From Treponema sp. (GTDB lineage Bacteria; Spirochaetota; Spirochaetia; Treponematales; Breznakiellaceae), in contig JAISAQ010000003.1 in NCBI GenBank assembly GCA_031266775.1, forward strand, positions 1 to 32,149: a DNA stretch of 32,149 nt, written 5' to 3'. Each line of letters starts with the position of its first letter. The stretch's first letter is position 1. The position numbers and the translations under genes are program-made. A model generated the notes under the pieces. The model searched no databases, was not told the DNA's origin, and was given only the letters and a program-made list of their open reading frames with translations. Shown here one piece after another: positions 16,026-22,595 of the stretch.

Positions 16026-17350
16026 GCTGACGCTATTTCCTTGAGGATGAGGCCGCGCGGAGAAGGCGCGGTATCCGAATATTCGACCGCTTTCTCAAGG
16101 AGGGGAAGGGCCGCGGAAAGACCCGCCTGATCTTTTCCCCAGACTGTCATGATGCGATCCCCTTTCTTTACCGCCGCGCCGCCCTTGAGGCGGAATTCCA
16201 CGCCGGCGGCGGGGCACACGGGATCTTCCGTGCGGTTTCTTCCCACGCCCAGATCCACACCGGCGCGTCCTATGGTAAAGGCGTCGATACGGGAGATGAA
16301 ACCATTGCGGGCCGCCCGTACTTCCCCGCTGTACGGCGAACGGTAATTTCCCCTCATGGAAAGGAATTCTTGCGGATCTCCTCCCTGGCTTTTGATGCTG
16401 GCAAGGAAGAGTTCGCGCGGTTTTCCGCTTTTAAGCGCCTGTTCGCAGAGACGTCTTCCCCCGGCGGGATCTTCCGCCTTGCCGCCGAGCACCGCCATGC
16501 GGGCGGCAAGTTCCAGGGTAACTTCCAGAAGATCGGCGGGGCCCTCCGTGCCGTCAAGGCCCTTTCCCTCAAGACAGTCCATGCTTTCCTCTACTTCAAG
16601 GAAATTGCCCATCTTGTTTCCCAGGGGTTCGTCCATGGCGGTAAGGAGCGCGATGATACGCATTCCCATGGCCTTTCCGGTATCGACAAGGGATCGCGCA
16701 AGTTTTTCGCCGTCGGCGGGATCTTTCATAAAAGCCCCCGATCCGTATTTTACGTCAAGAACAAGCGCCTGTGCCCCTTCGGCCTTCTTCTTGGAAAGGA
16801 TGCTTGCCGTGATAAGGGGAATGGATTCCACCGTGCCGGTGACATCCCGCAGCGCATAGAGGAGCCTGTCGGCGGGGACTATGTCCTTTGTCTGGCCCGT
16901 CATGGCGAACCCGTTCTTTGCGAGGATCTCCCTGAATTCGGCCGCGCCGAGGCTGGTCCTGAAACCCGGTATGGCCTCAAGCTTGTCGAGGGTGCCTCCG
17001 GTATGGCCAAGGGCGCGGCCGGACATCATGGGGTCCCGTATGCCAAGGCTTGCGGCAAGGGGCGCGAGGATAAGGCTGGTCTTGTCGCCGACGCCGCCTG
17101 TGGAATGTTTGTCCACAAAGGGGCCGGGAATGCCCGAAAGATCCATCACTTCCCCCGAATGGAGCATTGCCGTGGTAAGGGCGGCGGTCTCGTCCGCGTT
17201 CATCCCCCTGAAAAACACAGCCATTGCCCAGGCGGACATCTGGTAATCGGGAATGTCCCCGGCGGTATAACCTGCGATAAGGAACCGTATTTCATCCGGG
17301 GAAAGTTCTTTTCCCGAACGCTTGTTCAGTATAATGTCAACAGCTCTCAT
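16022..17350 (-). CDS. deoA: Thymidine / pyrimidine-nucleoside phosphorylase
   Basis: This enzyme splits thymidine or other pyrimidine nucleosides with phosphate, giving base and (deoxy)ribose-1-phosphate. The 442-residue length is typical. Visible motifs are YTAGDIPDYQMSAWAMAV, the phosphate-binding KHSTGGVGDKTSL, SGRALGHTGGTLDKLEAI (family signature), ALRDVTGTVESIPLI, and VLDVKYGSGAFMKD. Whether it is strict for thymidine (deoA) or broad (pdp) cannot be settled; the sequence looks closer to the broad Gram-positive enzyme from memory. AGGA lies 7 bases before the ATG. It follows recO by 8 bases and overlaps recJ by 4. Confidence 0.93.
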   Translation of the reverse strand: MRAVDIILNKRSGKELSPDEIRFLIAGYTAGDIPDYQMSAWAMAVFFRGMNADETAALTTAMLHSGEVMDLSGIPGPFVDKHSTGGVGDKTSLILAPLAASLGIRDPMMSGRALGHTGGTLDKLEAIPGFRTSLGAAEFREILAKNGFAMTGQTKDIVPADRLLYALRDVTGTVESIPLITASILSKKKAEGAQALVLDVKYGSGAFMKDPADGEKLARSLVDTGKAMGMRIIALLTAMDEPLGNKMGNFLEVEESMDCLEGKGLDGTEGPADLLEVTLELAARMAVLGGKAEDPAGGRRLCEQALKSGKPRELFLASIKSQGGDPQEFLSMRGNYRSPYSGEVRAARNGFISRIDAFTIGRAGVDLGVGRNRTEDPVCPAAGVEFRLKGGAAVKKGDRIMTVWGKDQAGLSAALPLLEKAVEYSDTAPSPRGLILKEIASA

Positions 17351-17358
17351 TTTTTTTC

Positions 17359-18126
17359 CTATGCTTCATCCCAGGTTGCAAGCCGCCTGCCCAGAACGCC
17401 CTCCATGACGGCCACCGCTACCGAACGGGCTTCCCTGAAAGAAGATCCGTCCGGAAAAGGGCGGGGAAGGGCGGCCGGGCCGTCTTCGGGGGAAGCAAGC
17501 CAGCGGCGGGCGGCCGGTCCCAGCGCCAAAAGGCCCGCCGCCGCGCCGTCTTCGCCTCCGCCTGTACCGTAAAGACCGGCGCAGCGCGTACAGAGGAAGA
17601 TTCCTTCCTTCCTGTCATACCATAATACTCCATCGTCCGCCGGTTCACAAGCGGAAGAAGCGCACCGGAGACCGGGGCATTCACCCAGAAACGCCGCCCA
17701 GTTCCACAGGAAACGGACAAAGATCCGGGGACAGGCTTCGGCCGCCGCTTCTTCCAGGCAGTCGAGGGTGAAAGAGAACAGGTCGAAGGCCGTCCGCCAG
17801 TTTCCGCCGCCGCCGTGAGAGGCCAGCACGGTTTCCGCCCCGGCGTTTGCCGTCATGGTCCTTTCGTACACTTCCCGCAGCCCCGGCCGCCAGGAAACGA
17901 CATCGAAGTCGGTGATCTTGCGCGAATCCCGGACGGGATCGTGGTACAGCCAGACCGTCCCCGAATGAAAAGGCGCCGCGTGGGCGCGGAGGCGGCTTTT
18001 AGGCCCGCCGAACACCGTGGCGCGGATTATCCCTTCCTCGGCGGTAAGGAGCCAGACTTCCCGGTTCGATTCGCCTGACGGGCGCGAACGCAGAACAAGG
18101 GCGGTGCGGGTAAAACTCCTCTGCAT
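17359..18126 (-). CDS. recO: DNA repair protein RecO
   Basis: RecO helps load RecA on single-stranded DNA together with RecR. The 255-residue protein has the N-terminal OB fold (ALVLRSRPSGESNREVWLLT ... GIIRATVFGGPKSR), a helical middle, and the zinc-finger cysteines in CPGLRCASSACE and FLCTRCAGL. The ATG overlaps the argA stop as TGATG, one shared base, so translation is coupled. Its neighbour recJ acts in the same RecFOR recombination route. Confidence 0.9.
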   Translation of the reverse strand: MQRSFTRTALVLRSRPSGESNREVWLLTAEEGIIRATVFGGPKSRLRAHAAPFHSGTVWLYHDPVRDSRKITDFDVVSWRPGLREVYERTMTANAGAETVLASHGGGGNWRTAFDLFSFTLDCLEEAAAEACPRIFVRFLWNWAAFLGECPGLRCASSACEPADDGVLWYDRKEGIFLCTRCAGLYGTGGGEDGAAAGLLALGPAARRWLASPEDGPAALPRPFPDGSSFREARSVAVAVMEGVLGRRLATWDEA

Positions 18127-19547
18127 CAGTGTAATTCAAGCGCGAAGATCTTGCTTTTGCGGTTCCGGTCGTAGCTTCTGCTCCGTTCCTCGGGAAGGCT
18201 TTCCAGGGCGCTTTCCCGGAAACCCAGCGCTTCGAACCAGTCGTGGGCGCGGATGGTAAGGACGAAGACCCTTTTCATCCCCTTTTTTTTCGCCCTGTCT
18301 ACAAGATAGCCGACAATCTTCTTTCCAAGGCCCGTGTCGGTACAGGACGGGTCCGTGGCGAGCGCGGCGATTTCTCCCTGGCCTTCCCCCCTGTCGTGAA
18401 GCGCGCCGCATGCGTGTATTTTTCCGTCTATGTCGAAAACCACATAATCGCCCCGCTTTTCCTGAATGTCCTCCGCCCTGCGCCGCACCAGTACGCCCTG
18501 CTGCATAAGGGGCTCCATCATCCGCAGCATGTCGGGAATGTCGGCGCTCCGCAGATCCCGGATCGCCTCGTATTCGTCGGTGTAGATCATTGTGCCGGCC
18601 CCAAGATTTGAAAAGAGTTCCCGCAGTACGGCGCCTTCTTCCCTTCCGTCCACAAGATGAACGCGGTCTACCCCGGCCCGGCACGCCCTGAGCGCGAGGG
18701 AAAGTTCCCCCAGCACCTTGCGCAAAGAGGCGCTCTTTTCCCCCGCCGCGTTTTTCTCCTGCCCGCCTTTCCCTTTTCCGTTGAGGGCAAGAATGTCTTC
18801 GGCCTCCCGGGGAGTAAGCCGCCTTACCCGGCCGCCCCGCGCCGTTTCAAAGCCGGGAGGAAAAACAAACGGGCCTTCCCGCAGCCCTTCGTGGGCCGAG
18901 ATGACAAAGAGCTTAATGGCCTTGAGCGCCGTTGACGCGGCCAGGGCTATTTCGTCGCTGGGGACGTTGTAGGATTTTCCCGCCGGGCTCCAGCCTATGC
19001 AGGGAAGTATGGGGATCATCCCCTGGCTTAACACCGTGTTTATTGAACCCGAAAAGATTTTATCTACCGTGCCGGTGCGTTCCATGTCCGTTCCGTCAAC
19101 AACCCCAAGGCCGCGCGCCCGGACAAAATTCCCGATTACCACATCGGTTCTTCCCGCCGAAATACCTGTCATGAAACGCGTCGCCACATGAAACGCCGCC
19201 ATCTCCACAAAGGGCATCGCGTCCGACGCGGTGATTCTTGTGTTCCCCATGTAGTGCGAAACGATGCCGTATTCCCCCAGCACGGAATCTATCCATTCCT
19301 TGGCCCCCGGCACTATCACCACCCGGAAACCCGTCCGGGCAAGCAGGGCAAGATCCCTTACAAGAAAAGAAAAGGCGGGATCTTCGGTAACGGGAAAATC
19401 GATCTTGAAAACCATGGTGGAGCCGTCGAAGCGGCTCTGGTAGCGGAACGCCTCCCTGACAAGATCCACGCCGGAAGAAAGCCCGTCCGCGGAAGCCTCG
19501 TGCCCGGAAGCGGGGTGAAAAGCGGGTTCAAGGGTTTCGCCGTTCAT
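18126..19547 (-). CDS. argA: Amino-acid N-acetyltransferase (N-acetylglutamate synthase)
   Basis: This enzyme makes N-acetylglutamate, the first step of arginine synthesis. The 473-residue protein joins an amino-acid-kinase-like domain (about 45-300: FRVVIVPGAKEWIDSVL, GIVSHYMGNTRIT, ILPCIGWSPAGKSYNVPSDE) to a GNAT acetyltransferase domain (about 320-473), with the acetyl-CoA loop DPSCTDTGLGKKIVGYLV and the ending HDWFEALGF. This order is that of E. coli ArgA. An Arg/Gly-rich insert near residues 245-265 lies between the domains. The start ATG at 19547 has no clear ribosome-binding site. It is the first gene of the recO-deoA-recJ-M23-rpsU string. Why arginine synthesis leads a repair operon is not evident. 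Confidence 0.9.
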   Translation of the reverse strand: MNGETLEPAFHPASGHEASADGLSSGVDLVREAFRYQSRFDGSTMVFKIDFPVTEDPAFSFLVRDLALLARTGFRVVIVPGAKEWIDSVLGEYGIVSHYMGNTRITASDAMPFVEMAAFHVATRFMTGISAGRTDVVIGNFVRARGLGVVDGTDMERTGTVDKIFSGSINTVLSQGMIPILPCIGWSPAGKSYNVPSDEIALAASTALKAIKLFVISAHEGLREGPFVFPPGFETARGGRVRRLTPREAEDILALNGKGKGGQEKNAAGEKSASLRKVLGELSLALRACRAGVDRVHLVDGREEGAVLRELFSNLGAGTMIYTDEYEAIRDLRSADIPDMLRMMEPLMQQGVLVRRRAEDIQEKRGDYVVFDIDGKIHACGALHDRGEGQGEIAALATDPSCTDTGLGKKIVGYLVDRAKKKGMKRVFVLTIRAHDWFEALGFRESALESLPEERSRSYDRNRKSKIFALELH

Positions 19548-19584
19548 GAGCCAATGATACCGCGAAGGGGAAAAGCGGGCAAGG

Positions 19585-19621
19585 GCTGAAGCAACTGTCC
19601 CACAGGGACAGTTGCTTCAGC
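19585..19621. repeat. Perfect 16-base hairpin upstream of argA
   Basis: CTGAAGCAACTGTCCC at 19586-19601 pairs exactly with 19605-19620 around a 3-base loop ACA; an outer G-C pair adds one more. It is 38 bases upstream of the argA start. It is a different sequence from the GTTCAATAAC hairpin family and was found once in the window. It may be a terminator for something on the far side, or a mobile palindrome. Confidence 0.75.
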
Positions 19622-19624
19622 TAG

Positions 19625-19725
19625 GGAGTTTTACGGCAAGGCGCGTATGCTTCATGCTGCGCGGGCTTTGGCGGTTACGGGAATTCAGGCAGAAGGCGCG
19701 AGGGGCCGAAGAGCCGTAAAACTCC
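19625..19725. repeat. Inverted repeat enclosing ~75 bases
   Basis: GGAGTTTTACGGC at 19625-19637 has its exact complement at 19713-19725. The enclosed stretch is GC-rich, has no open frame of note and has internal short pairings. The arrangement looks like a small structured RNA or a non-autonomous mobile element. It is part of the 19548-20387 gap, which holds no recognisable large gene. Confidence 0.65.
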
Positions 19726-19756
19726 GGCGGCGTGGGCGGGCGGGGATGCGCCCCCG

Positions 19757-19869
19757 GCAATTCCGAATTTAACCACAGACCTCACGGACAGAACGGACTT
19801 TTAATTTCAAATTATATTTTGTCCGTGTTGGTCTGTGTCTGTCCGTGGTTGTTTTGAATTCGAAATTGC
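19757..19869. repeat. MITE-like dispersed repeat, copy B (most complete)
   Basis: The element is bounded by GCAATTCCGAATT (19757-19769) and, inverted, GAATTCGAAATTGC (19856-19869), differing at one main position. Inside these the arms AACCACAGAC ... ACGGAC and GTCCGTG ... GTGGTTG are again inverted relatives, around an AT-rich middle. Copy A is at 12338-12441, and a right-end fragment lies at 22523-22556. There is no coding sequence, so it would depend on another element for movement. Confidence 0.75.
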
Positions 19870-19978
19870 TGGCGCCCTGGCCGAGGGCTTGCATTTTTGC
19901 GGAAATCGTGAGTAAATAAGGTAATTGAGCTTGTCTCAAAACCTGGTTGGTTTTGGATCAGCCTCAGTTAACAGGAAC

Positions 19979-20101
19979 ATGATTATGAAAAAGATACGCA
20001 GGCGGCCTTTCCGCCGGATAGATACTGTTCCCCGCATGCCGGACCGGCTCCATGCCAAATCGGTAATGCTTACCCCCCCCCCCCCCATACATATAGTGTA
20101 A
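19979..20101 (+). CDS. Small ORF ending in a C14 tract (uncertain)
   Basis: A 40-codon frame starts ATGATTATGAAAAAG with ACAGGAAC just before it, is rich in basic residues (IRRRPFRRID), and its last codons are four prolines encoded by the C14 tract, then stop at 20099-20101. I do not recognise it. Its interest lies in the tract: one more C would join it to a second frame that stays open to 20391. It may equally be non-coding leader sequence; coding evidence is weak. Confidence 0.25.
   Translation: MIMKKIRRRPFRRIDTVPRMPDRLHAKSVMLTPPPPIHIV
20073..20086. repeat. Homopolymer tract of 14 C
   Basis: Fourteen consecutive C bases, far longer than any other run in this GC-rich window. Such tracts change length easily by slippage. 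In other spirochaetes, such as Treponema pallidum, G/C tracts upstream of or within genes cause phase variation. Here it lies about 300 bases before the first small-lipoprotein gene and at the junction of two open frames. Confidence 0.9.
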
Positions 20102-20391
20102 TTTTTAGAGGTTTTCCGGCATATTACGCCATATCTGGCGTTTACCCGTCTTGTAAAGATCTGTCCTCATCTTTCCGCCGCGCCGGGCCTTTCCTGTCCT
20201 TTCCAAAGAGTTCCAGAGCTTTTTTGAGGGATATCGGGGAGGCACACAGGTGTGGGTGGAACCCTCGCTGTTCGCCGGGAGACCGGCACGGTGAAGAAGG
20301 GCGGCTGGGGCGGTATTTATTCGATGATTATTCCTTAATCCGGCGTTGGAAGGCAAATGATTTTTATACAAATAATTTGGAGGAACCATGA
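20086..20391 (+). other. Open frame without own start, linked through the C14 tract
   Basis: From the end of the C14 tract one plus-strand frame stays open for 101 codons and ends with a TGA that overlaps the ATG of the next gene as ATGA. It would be continuous with the small ORF starting at 19979 if the tract held 15 or 12 C. The deduced residues show no signal peptide, domain or clear codon bias, and a minus-strand frame is open over the same bases, so this may be chance. The 4-base overlap with a well-marked gene is what makes it worth recording. Confidence 0.25.
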
Positions 20392-20732
20392 AAAGGACAA
20401 TTTTACCGGTTTTGGTAATCCTGCCATGGGTAGTTCTGGCGGGATGCGAGTCGCTGGGAAGTGCCTTTGCCGGCTACGGCAGTTCCGCATACGCGGACAG
20501 TTACAGTACCGGCAGCGAACAACCGGTAACGTACTATTTCTGGAACGAGAGTTCGCTTGAAGTAACGATATGGGATTCATTGGGTAACACCGTTACCTTG
20601 TCCGCAAACGGAGGCAGCGCGTCCGGTACGTTTAACAAAAATGTCTCCATTACCGATGTCAGATATACACCGGCTGATAAAGTTTCGGTATACCGTTCCG
20701 ATTTTACTCATGTTACGTTCAGGGACAGATAG
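20388..20732 (+). CDS. Small lipoprotein, unknown function
   Basis: The 114-residue protein has a textbook lipoprotein signal: basic start MKRT, a hydrophobic core, and the lipobox VLAGC with Cys at residue 20. The mature part is short, rich in Ser, Thr and Tyr, and looks all-beta (VTYYFWNESSLEVTIWDSLG ... VTLSANGG ... YSRSDFTHVTFRDR-type ending). GGAGG stands 5 bases before the ATG. It is the first of five small exported-protein genes on this strand between 20.4 and 22.5 kb. No domain is recognised. Similar short treponemal lipoproteins with an N-E-S-S and F-x-D-R ending exist as far as I recall, but that is from memory only. Confidence 0.8.
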   Translation: MKRTILPVLVILPWVVLAGCESLGSAFAGYGSSAYADSYSTGSEQPVTYYFWNESSLEVTIWDSLGNTVTLSANGGSASGTFNKNVSITDVRYTPADKVSVYRSDFTHVTFRDR

Positions 20733-20750
20733 GGTAAAAAGGGATTTTAT

Positions 20751-20778
20751 AAGGAGGAGGATGCCGATGGAGCAGTAA
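20751..20778 (+). other. Strong ribosome-binding site followed by a minimal ORF
   Basis: AAGGAGGAGG at 20751-20760 is one of the strongest ribosome-binding sites in the window, yet it leads only into ATGCCGATGGAGCAGTAA, a frame of at most five codons (three from the better-spaced ATG at 20767). It lies 19 bases after the first lipoprotein gene and 100 bases before the next signal-peptide gene. It could be a leader peptide or the stump of a deleted gene. Confidence 0.35.
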
Positions 20779-20878
20779 CGGGACGGATATGCGGGTACGC
20801 GCATGAGGGGCGTACAGAGTGTATACGTTAACGGCGTATATAAAAGTCACTAAAAAACTTGTGATAAGGAAGGTTTTT

Positions 20879-21166
20879 ATGAACATGAAGAAAGCGGTGA
20901 GTATCTTCTTAATACTCTTTACTTTGGGAATCGTCGTGTTGTTCGCCGAAACCACGGATGGCATTCGATGGAATTTCTCAGAATCCAGAGGTGTCACAAC
21001 CCTGACGAATACCACCGGTAACGATTTATATGTTACGGCGTGGCTCTGGAATGGCAGCATATATGGCGGCGGCAAAGGGTATCTGGCATCTGGTGAGACG
21101 AAAGAAATACCTGCTGAAGTTACGCGCATCCAAGCTAACCGTATCAGGACAGCAACGGCGTGGTAA
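20879..21166 (+). CDS. Small secreted protein, unknown function
   Basis: The 95-residue protein starts MNMKKAVS and has a signal peptide with likely cleavage after VLFAE or nearby (residue 23). The mature part is beta-rich with WNFSESRGVTTLTNTTGND, VTAWLWNGSIYGGGKGY and a final RTATAW. AAGGAAGG lies 5 bases before the ATG, which fixes this start over an in-frame GTG at 20819. I see no cysteine, so it is secreted or periplasmic rather than lipid-anchored. The family is unknown to me. Confidence 0.75.
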   Translation: MNMKKAVSIFLILFTLGIVVLFAETTDGIRWNFSESRGVTTLTNTTGNDLYVTAWLWNGSIYGGGKGYLASGETKEIPAEVTRIQANRIRTATAW

Positions 21167-21217
21167 ATCCAGCATTGTGCCATGTGGATAGTGTTTGTTC
21201 GTGTTGAGGGTTTAATA

Positions 21218-21251
21218 GAGTTGTTCAATAACTTCAGTTATTGAACAACTC
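21218..21251. repeat. Hairpin repeat, copy 3
   Basis: A perfect 15-base stem, GAGTTGTTCAATAAC with its complement, around TTCA. It is the best-paired member of the family. It is 50 bases after the stop of the secreted protein gene and may terminate its transcript. The loop is the complement of the TGAA loop of copy 1, so this copy is in the opposite orientation. Confidence 0.85.
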
Positions 21252-21489
21252 ATTCAAAAAAATGGTAGACACCGGATATGCAGTACGGGTATGAGGGGCG
21301 GATATTTCGTGCCGTGTGCATTCCGGTAATGATGTGCCATACACTGTTAATGGCATGTACAAGATGGTATATGACAAAAAATTTATTGGCTGGGATGATT
21401 TAAGTGTTGGTTGTCCATTGTTCCTTATGGGACGATGAAATTCAGGTTTTAAGTGATTATTGGAAAAGTCACTTGAAAAGGAGTCTGGC
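21252..21489 (+). other. Leader region with a 46-codon frame lacking a good start
   Basis: A frame from about 21292 to 21438 reads ADISCRVHSGNDVPYTVN and KMVYDKKFIGWDDLSVG, which looks protein-like, but there is no ATG at its head and no ribosome-binding site. It is likely the remnant of another small exported protein, missing its signal peptide. The preceding bases (CGGATATGC ... ATGAGGGGCG) are shared with the leader of the gene at 20879, and AAAAATGGTAGACAC is shared with the leader of the gene at 22045. Confidence 0.35.
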
Positions 21490-21777
21490 ATGAAAAGCAA
21501 AAAGATTTTTGGCATTGCATTGGTTTTTCTTCTTTTAAGTGTTGCATTGGTTTTTGCATATAACGGAAAATGGAAAGGATCACTGACAATTATAAACGCC
21601 GATACCTTTGTTGTGATACAGGAAATAACCTTTGTTACTGATAATGAGTATACATTGGCGGATTACGCTAAAAAAGAAGTCCGAAAGGATTTAGGCTTTT
21701 CCGAGAATTCTGATACACGTGTTGCTGGCGGCGTGACACAACGGATATTGTGGGGGGATGTTTCTCCAAACGATTGA
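21490..21777 (+). CDS. Small secreted protein, unknown function
   Basis: The 95-residue protein has a clear signal peptide (MKSKKIFGIALVFLLLSVAL, likely cleavage after VFA near residue 23). The mature part begins YNGKWKGSLTIINADTFVV and includes LADYAKKEVRKDLGFSEN and ILWGDVSPND. AAGGAG lies 6 bases before ATG 21490; an upstream in-frame ATG at 21460 is rejected because it would bury the signal. It has no recognised domain. Base composition is more AT-rich than the housekeeping genes, as for its neighbours. Confidence 0.75.
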   Translation: MKSKKIFGIALVFLLLSVALVFAYNGKWKGSLTIINADTFVVIQEITFVTDNEYTLADYAKKEVRKDLGFSENSDTRVAGGVTQRILWGDVSPND

Positions 21778-22044
21778 CAATTGTATTTCGAGTGTCGTGA
21801 GAAAAAGGTAGACACAGGGTGATAGTTACCCTTGCGTTTCCAATGATGTTGTCTCGTATGGACAGGTCCATCGGTGGCAGTGAAATGTGGGTTGCTTCCC
21901 CGAAAGACTGAAAAAACGGCAATGGTTTTTACGCCGCCGCTGGCAGCTGTAAAAGAACATATCCGTTGGATATGTGATAAACGGTGTTGTCCCTGAATCA
22001 GAACAGGGAAACAACGCGGAAAAATTACCTGAAAGGAGAAACGT

Positions 22045-22224
22045 ATGAAAAAGCTTATTGTACTGATTGGCGCTTTGCTTGTGTTTGGTCTTGCGTCGTG
22101 CACAACCGATTTCTGGGAAGGCTTTAGTGACGGCTATAATGCCGCCACGGGCAATTCGTATGAAGGTGAATTACCTCCCGGCTACCAGCCCTATGCGTAC
22201 AGGCATAGGCTCATACCGAATTAG
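22045..22224 (+). CDS. Very small lipoprotein (59 residues)
   Basis: The frame begins ATGAAAAAGCTT, with GAAAGGAG 7 bases before it. The signal ends GLASC, with the lipidated Cys at residue 19. The mature 41 residues include TTDFWEGFSDGYNAA and a Pro/Tyr-rich end (ELPPGYQPYAYRHR). Such short lipoproteins occur as entry or outer-surface components elsewhere, but no function can be assigned. A leader hairpin (GTTGTCCCTG with CAGGGAAACAAC) lies about 35 bases upstream. A longer frame overlapping it in another register (from 22067) is rejected over this region. Confidence 0.8.
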   Translation: MKKLIVLIGALLVFGLASCTTDFWEGFSDGYNAATGNSYEGELPPGYQPYAYRHRLIPN

Positions 22225-22264
22225 TGCTCATTGGCCGGGTATGGGTACAAACGATCGTACTACA

Positions 22265-22483
22265 ATGTATAGCCTGGCCCGTCATGACCTCTGCAGGACG
22301 AAAGCCTTGCAGAGGTTTGCCGGAAAAGCATTTTTTTCTTTTTTTATCGTCGTAATGAGTTTTCTGTTATCCGGGTGTATAAATTGGGCGCATGTAATTG
22401 AAAACAATCACTTACGGGTAATTGAAATAAATGGAAAAGGGAGCGCAGGGGCGACCGGCGCCGTTTTTGCGGCGCGTTTTTAA
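22265..22483 (+). CDS. Small lipoprotein, start uncertain
   Basis: The frame contains a lipoprotein signal (AFFSFFIVVMSFLLSGC) and then a short mature part, INWAHVIENNHLRVIEINGK, ending in a Gly/Ala tail. From ATG 22265 it is 72 residues; a TTG at 22307 with AGGA 9 bases upstream gives a more natural signal peptide (58 residues). I keep the longer form as the outer limit. The stop lies inside the conserved left flank of hairpin copy 4, so the tail may be derived from the repeat rather than from the original gene. Function unknown. Confidence 0.55.
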   Translation: MYSLARHDLCRTKALQRFAGKAFFSFFIVVMSFLLSGCINWAHVIENNHLRVIEINGKGSAGATGAVFAARF

Positions 22484-22488
22484 GCAGA

Positions 22489-22520
22489 AGTTGTTCAATA
22501 ACTGAAGTTTTCGAACAACT
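22489..22520. repeat. Hairpin repeat, copy 4 (imperfect stem)
   Basis: AGTTGTTC ... GAACAACT with mismatches near the loop. Apart from three changes it equals copy 1 at 814, including the flanks GCGTTTTTAAGCAGA and CTATT. Two almost identical sequences of over 50 bases 21.7 kb apart argue for recent spread of this element. Confidence 0.8.
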
Positions 22521-22522
22521 CT

Positions 22523-22556
22523 ATTTTGTCCGTGTTGGTCCGTATCGTCCGTGGTT
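22523..22556. repeat. Right-end fragment of the MITE-like repeat
   Basis: ATTTTGTCCGTGTTGGTC ... CGTCCGTGGTT matches the right half of copies A and B and follows hairpin copy 4 directly. The left half and terminus are missing. Confidence 0.65.
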
Positions 22557-22595
22557 TTTTTTCTTCCCTTTTCTTCAATTTCTTCGATTCGCTTT

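Noticed and set aside
16370..17572. Plus-strand frame of 400 codons antisense to the nucleoside phosphorylase
   Set aside because: Shadow of a conserved gene; composition biased and no start signal.
20105..20389. Minus-strand frame of 94 codons before the lipoprotein gene
   Set aside because: Its start overlaps the ribosome-binding site of the plus-strand gene, there is no ribosome-binding site for it, and the product has no features. It also weakens the case for the plus frame over the same bases.
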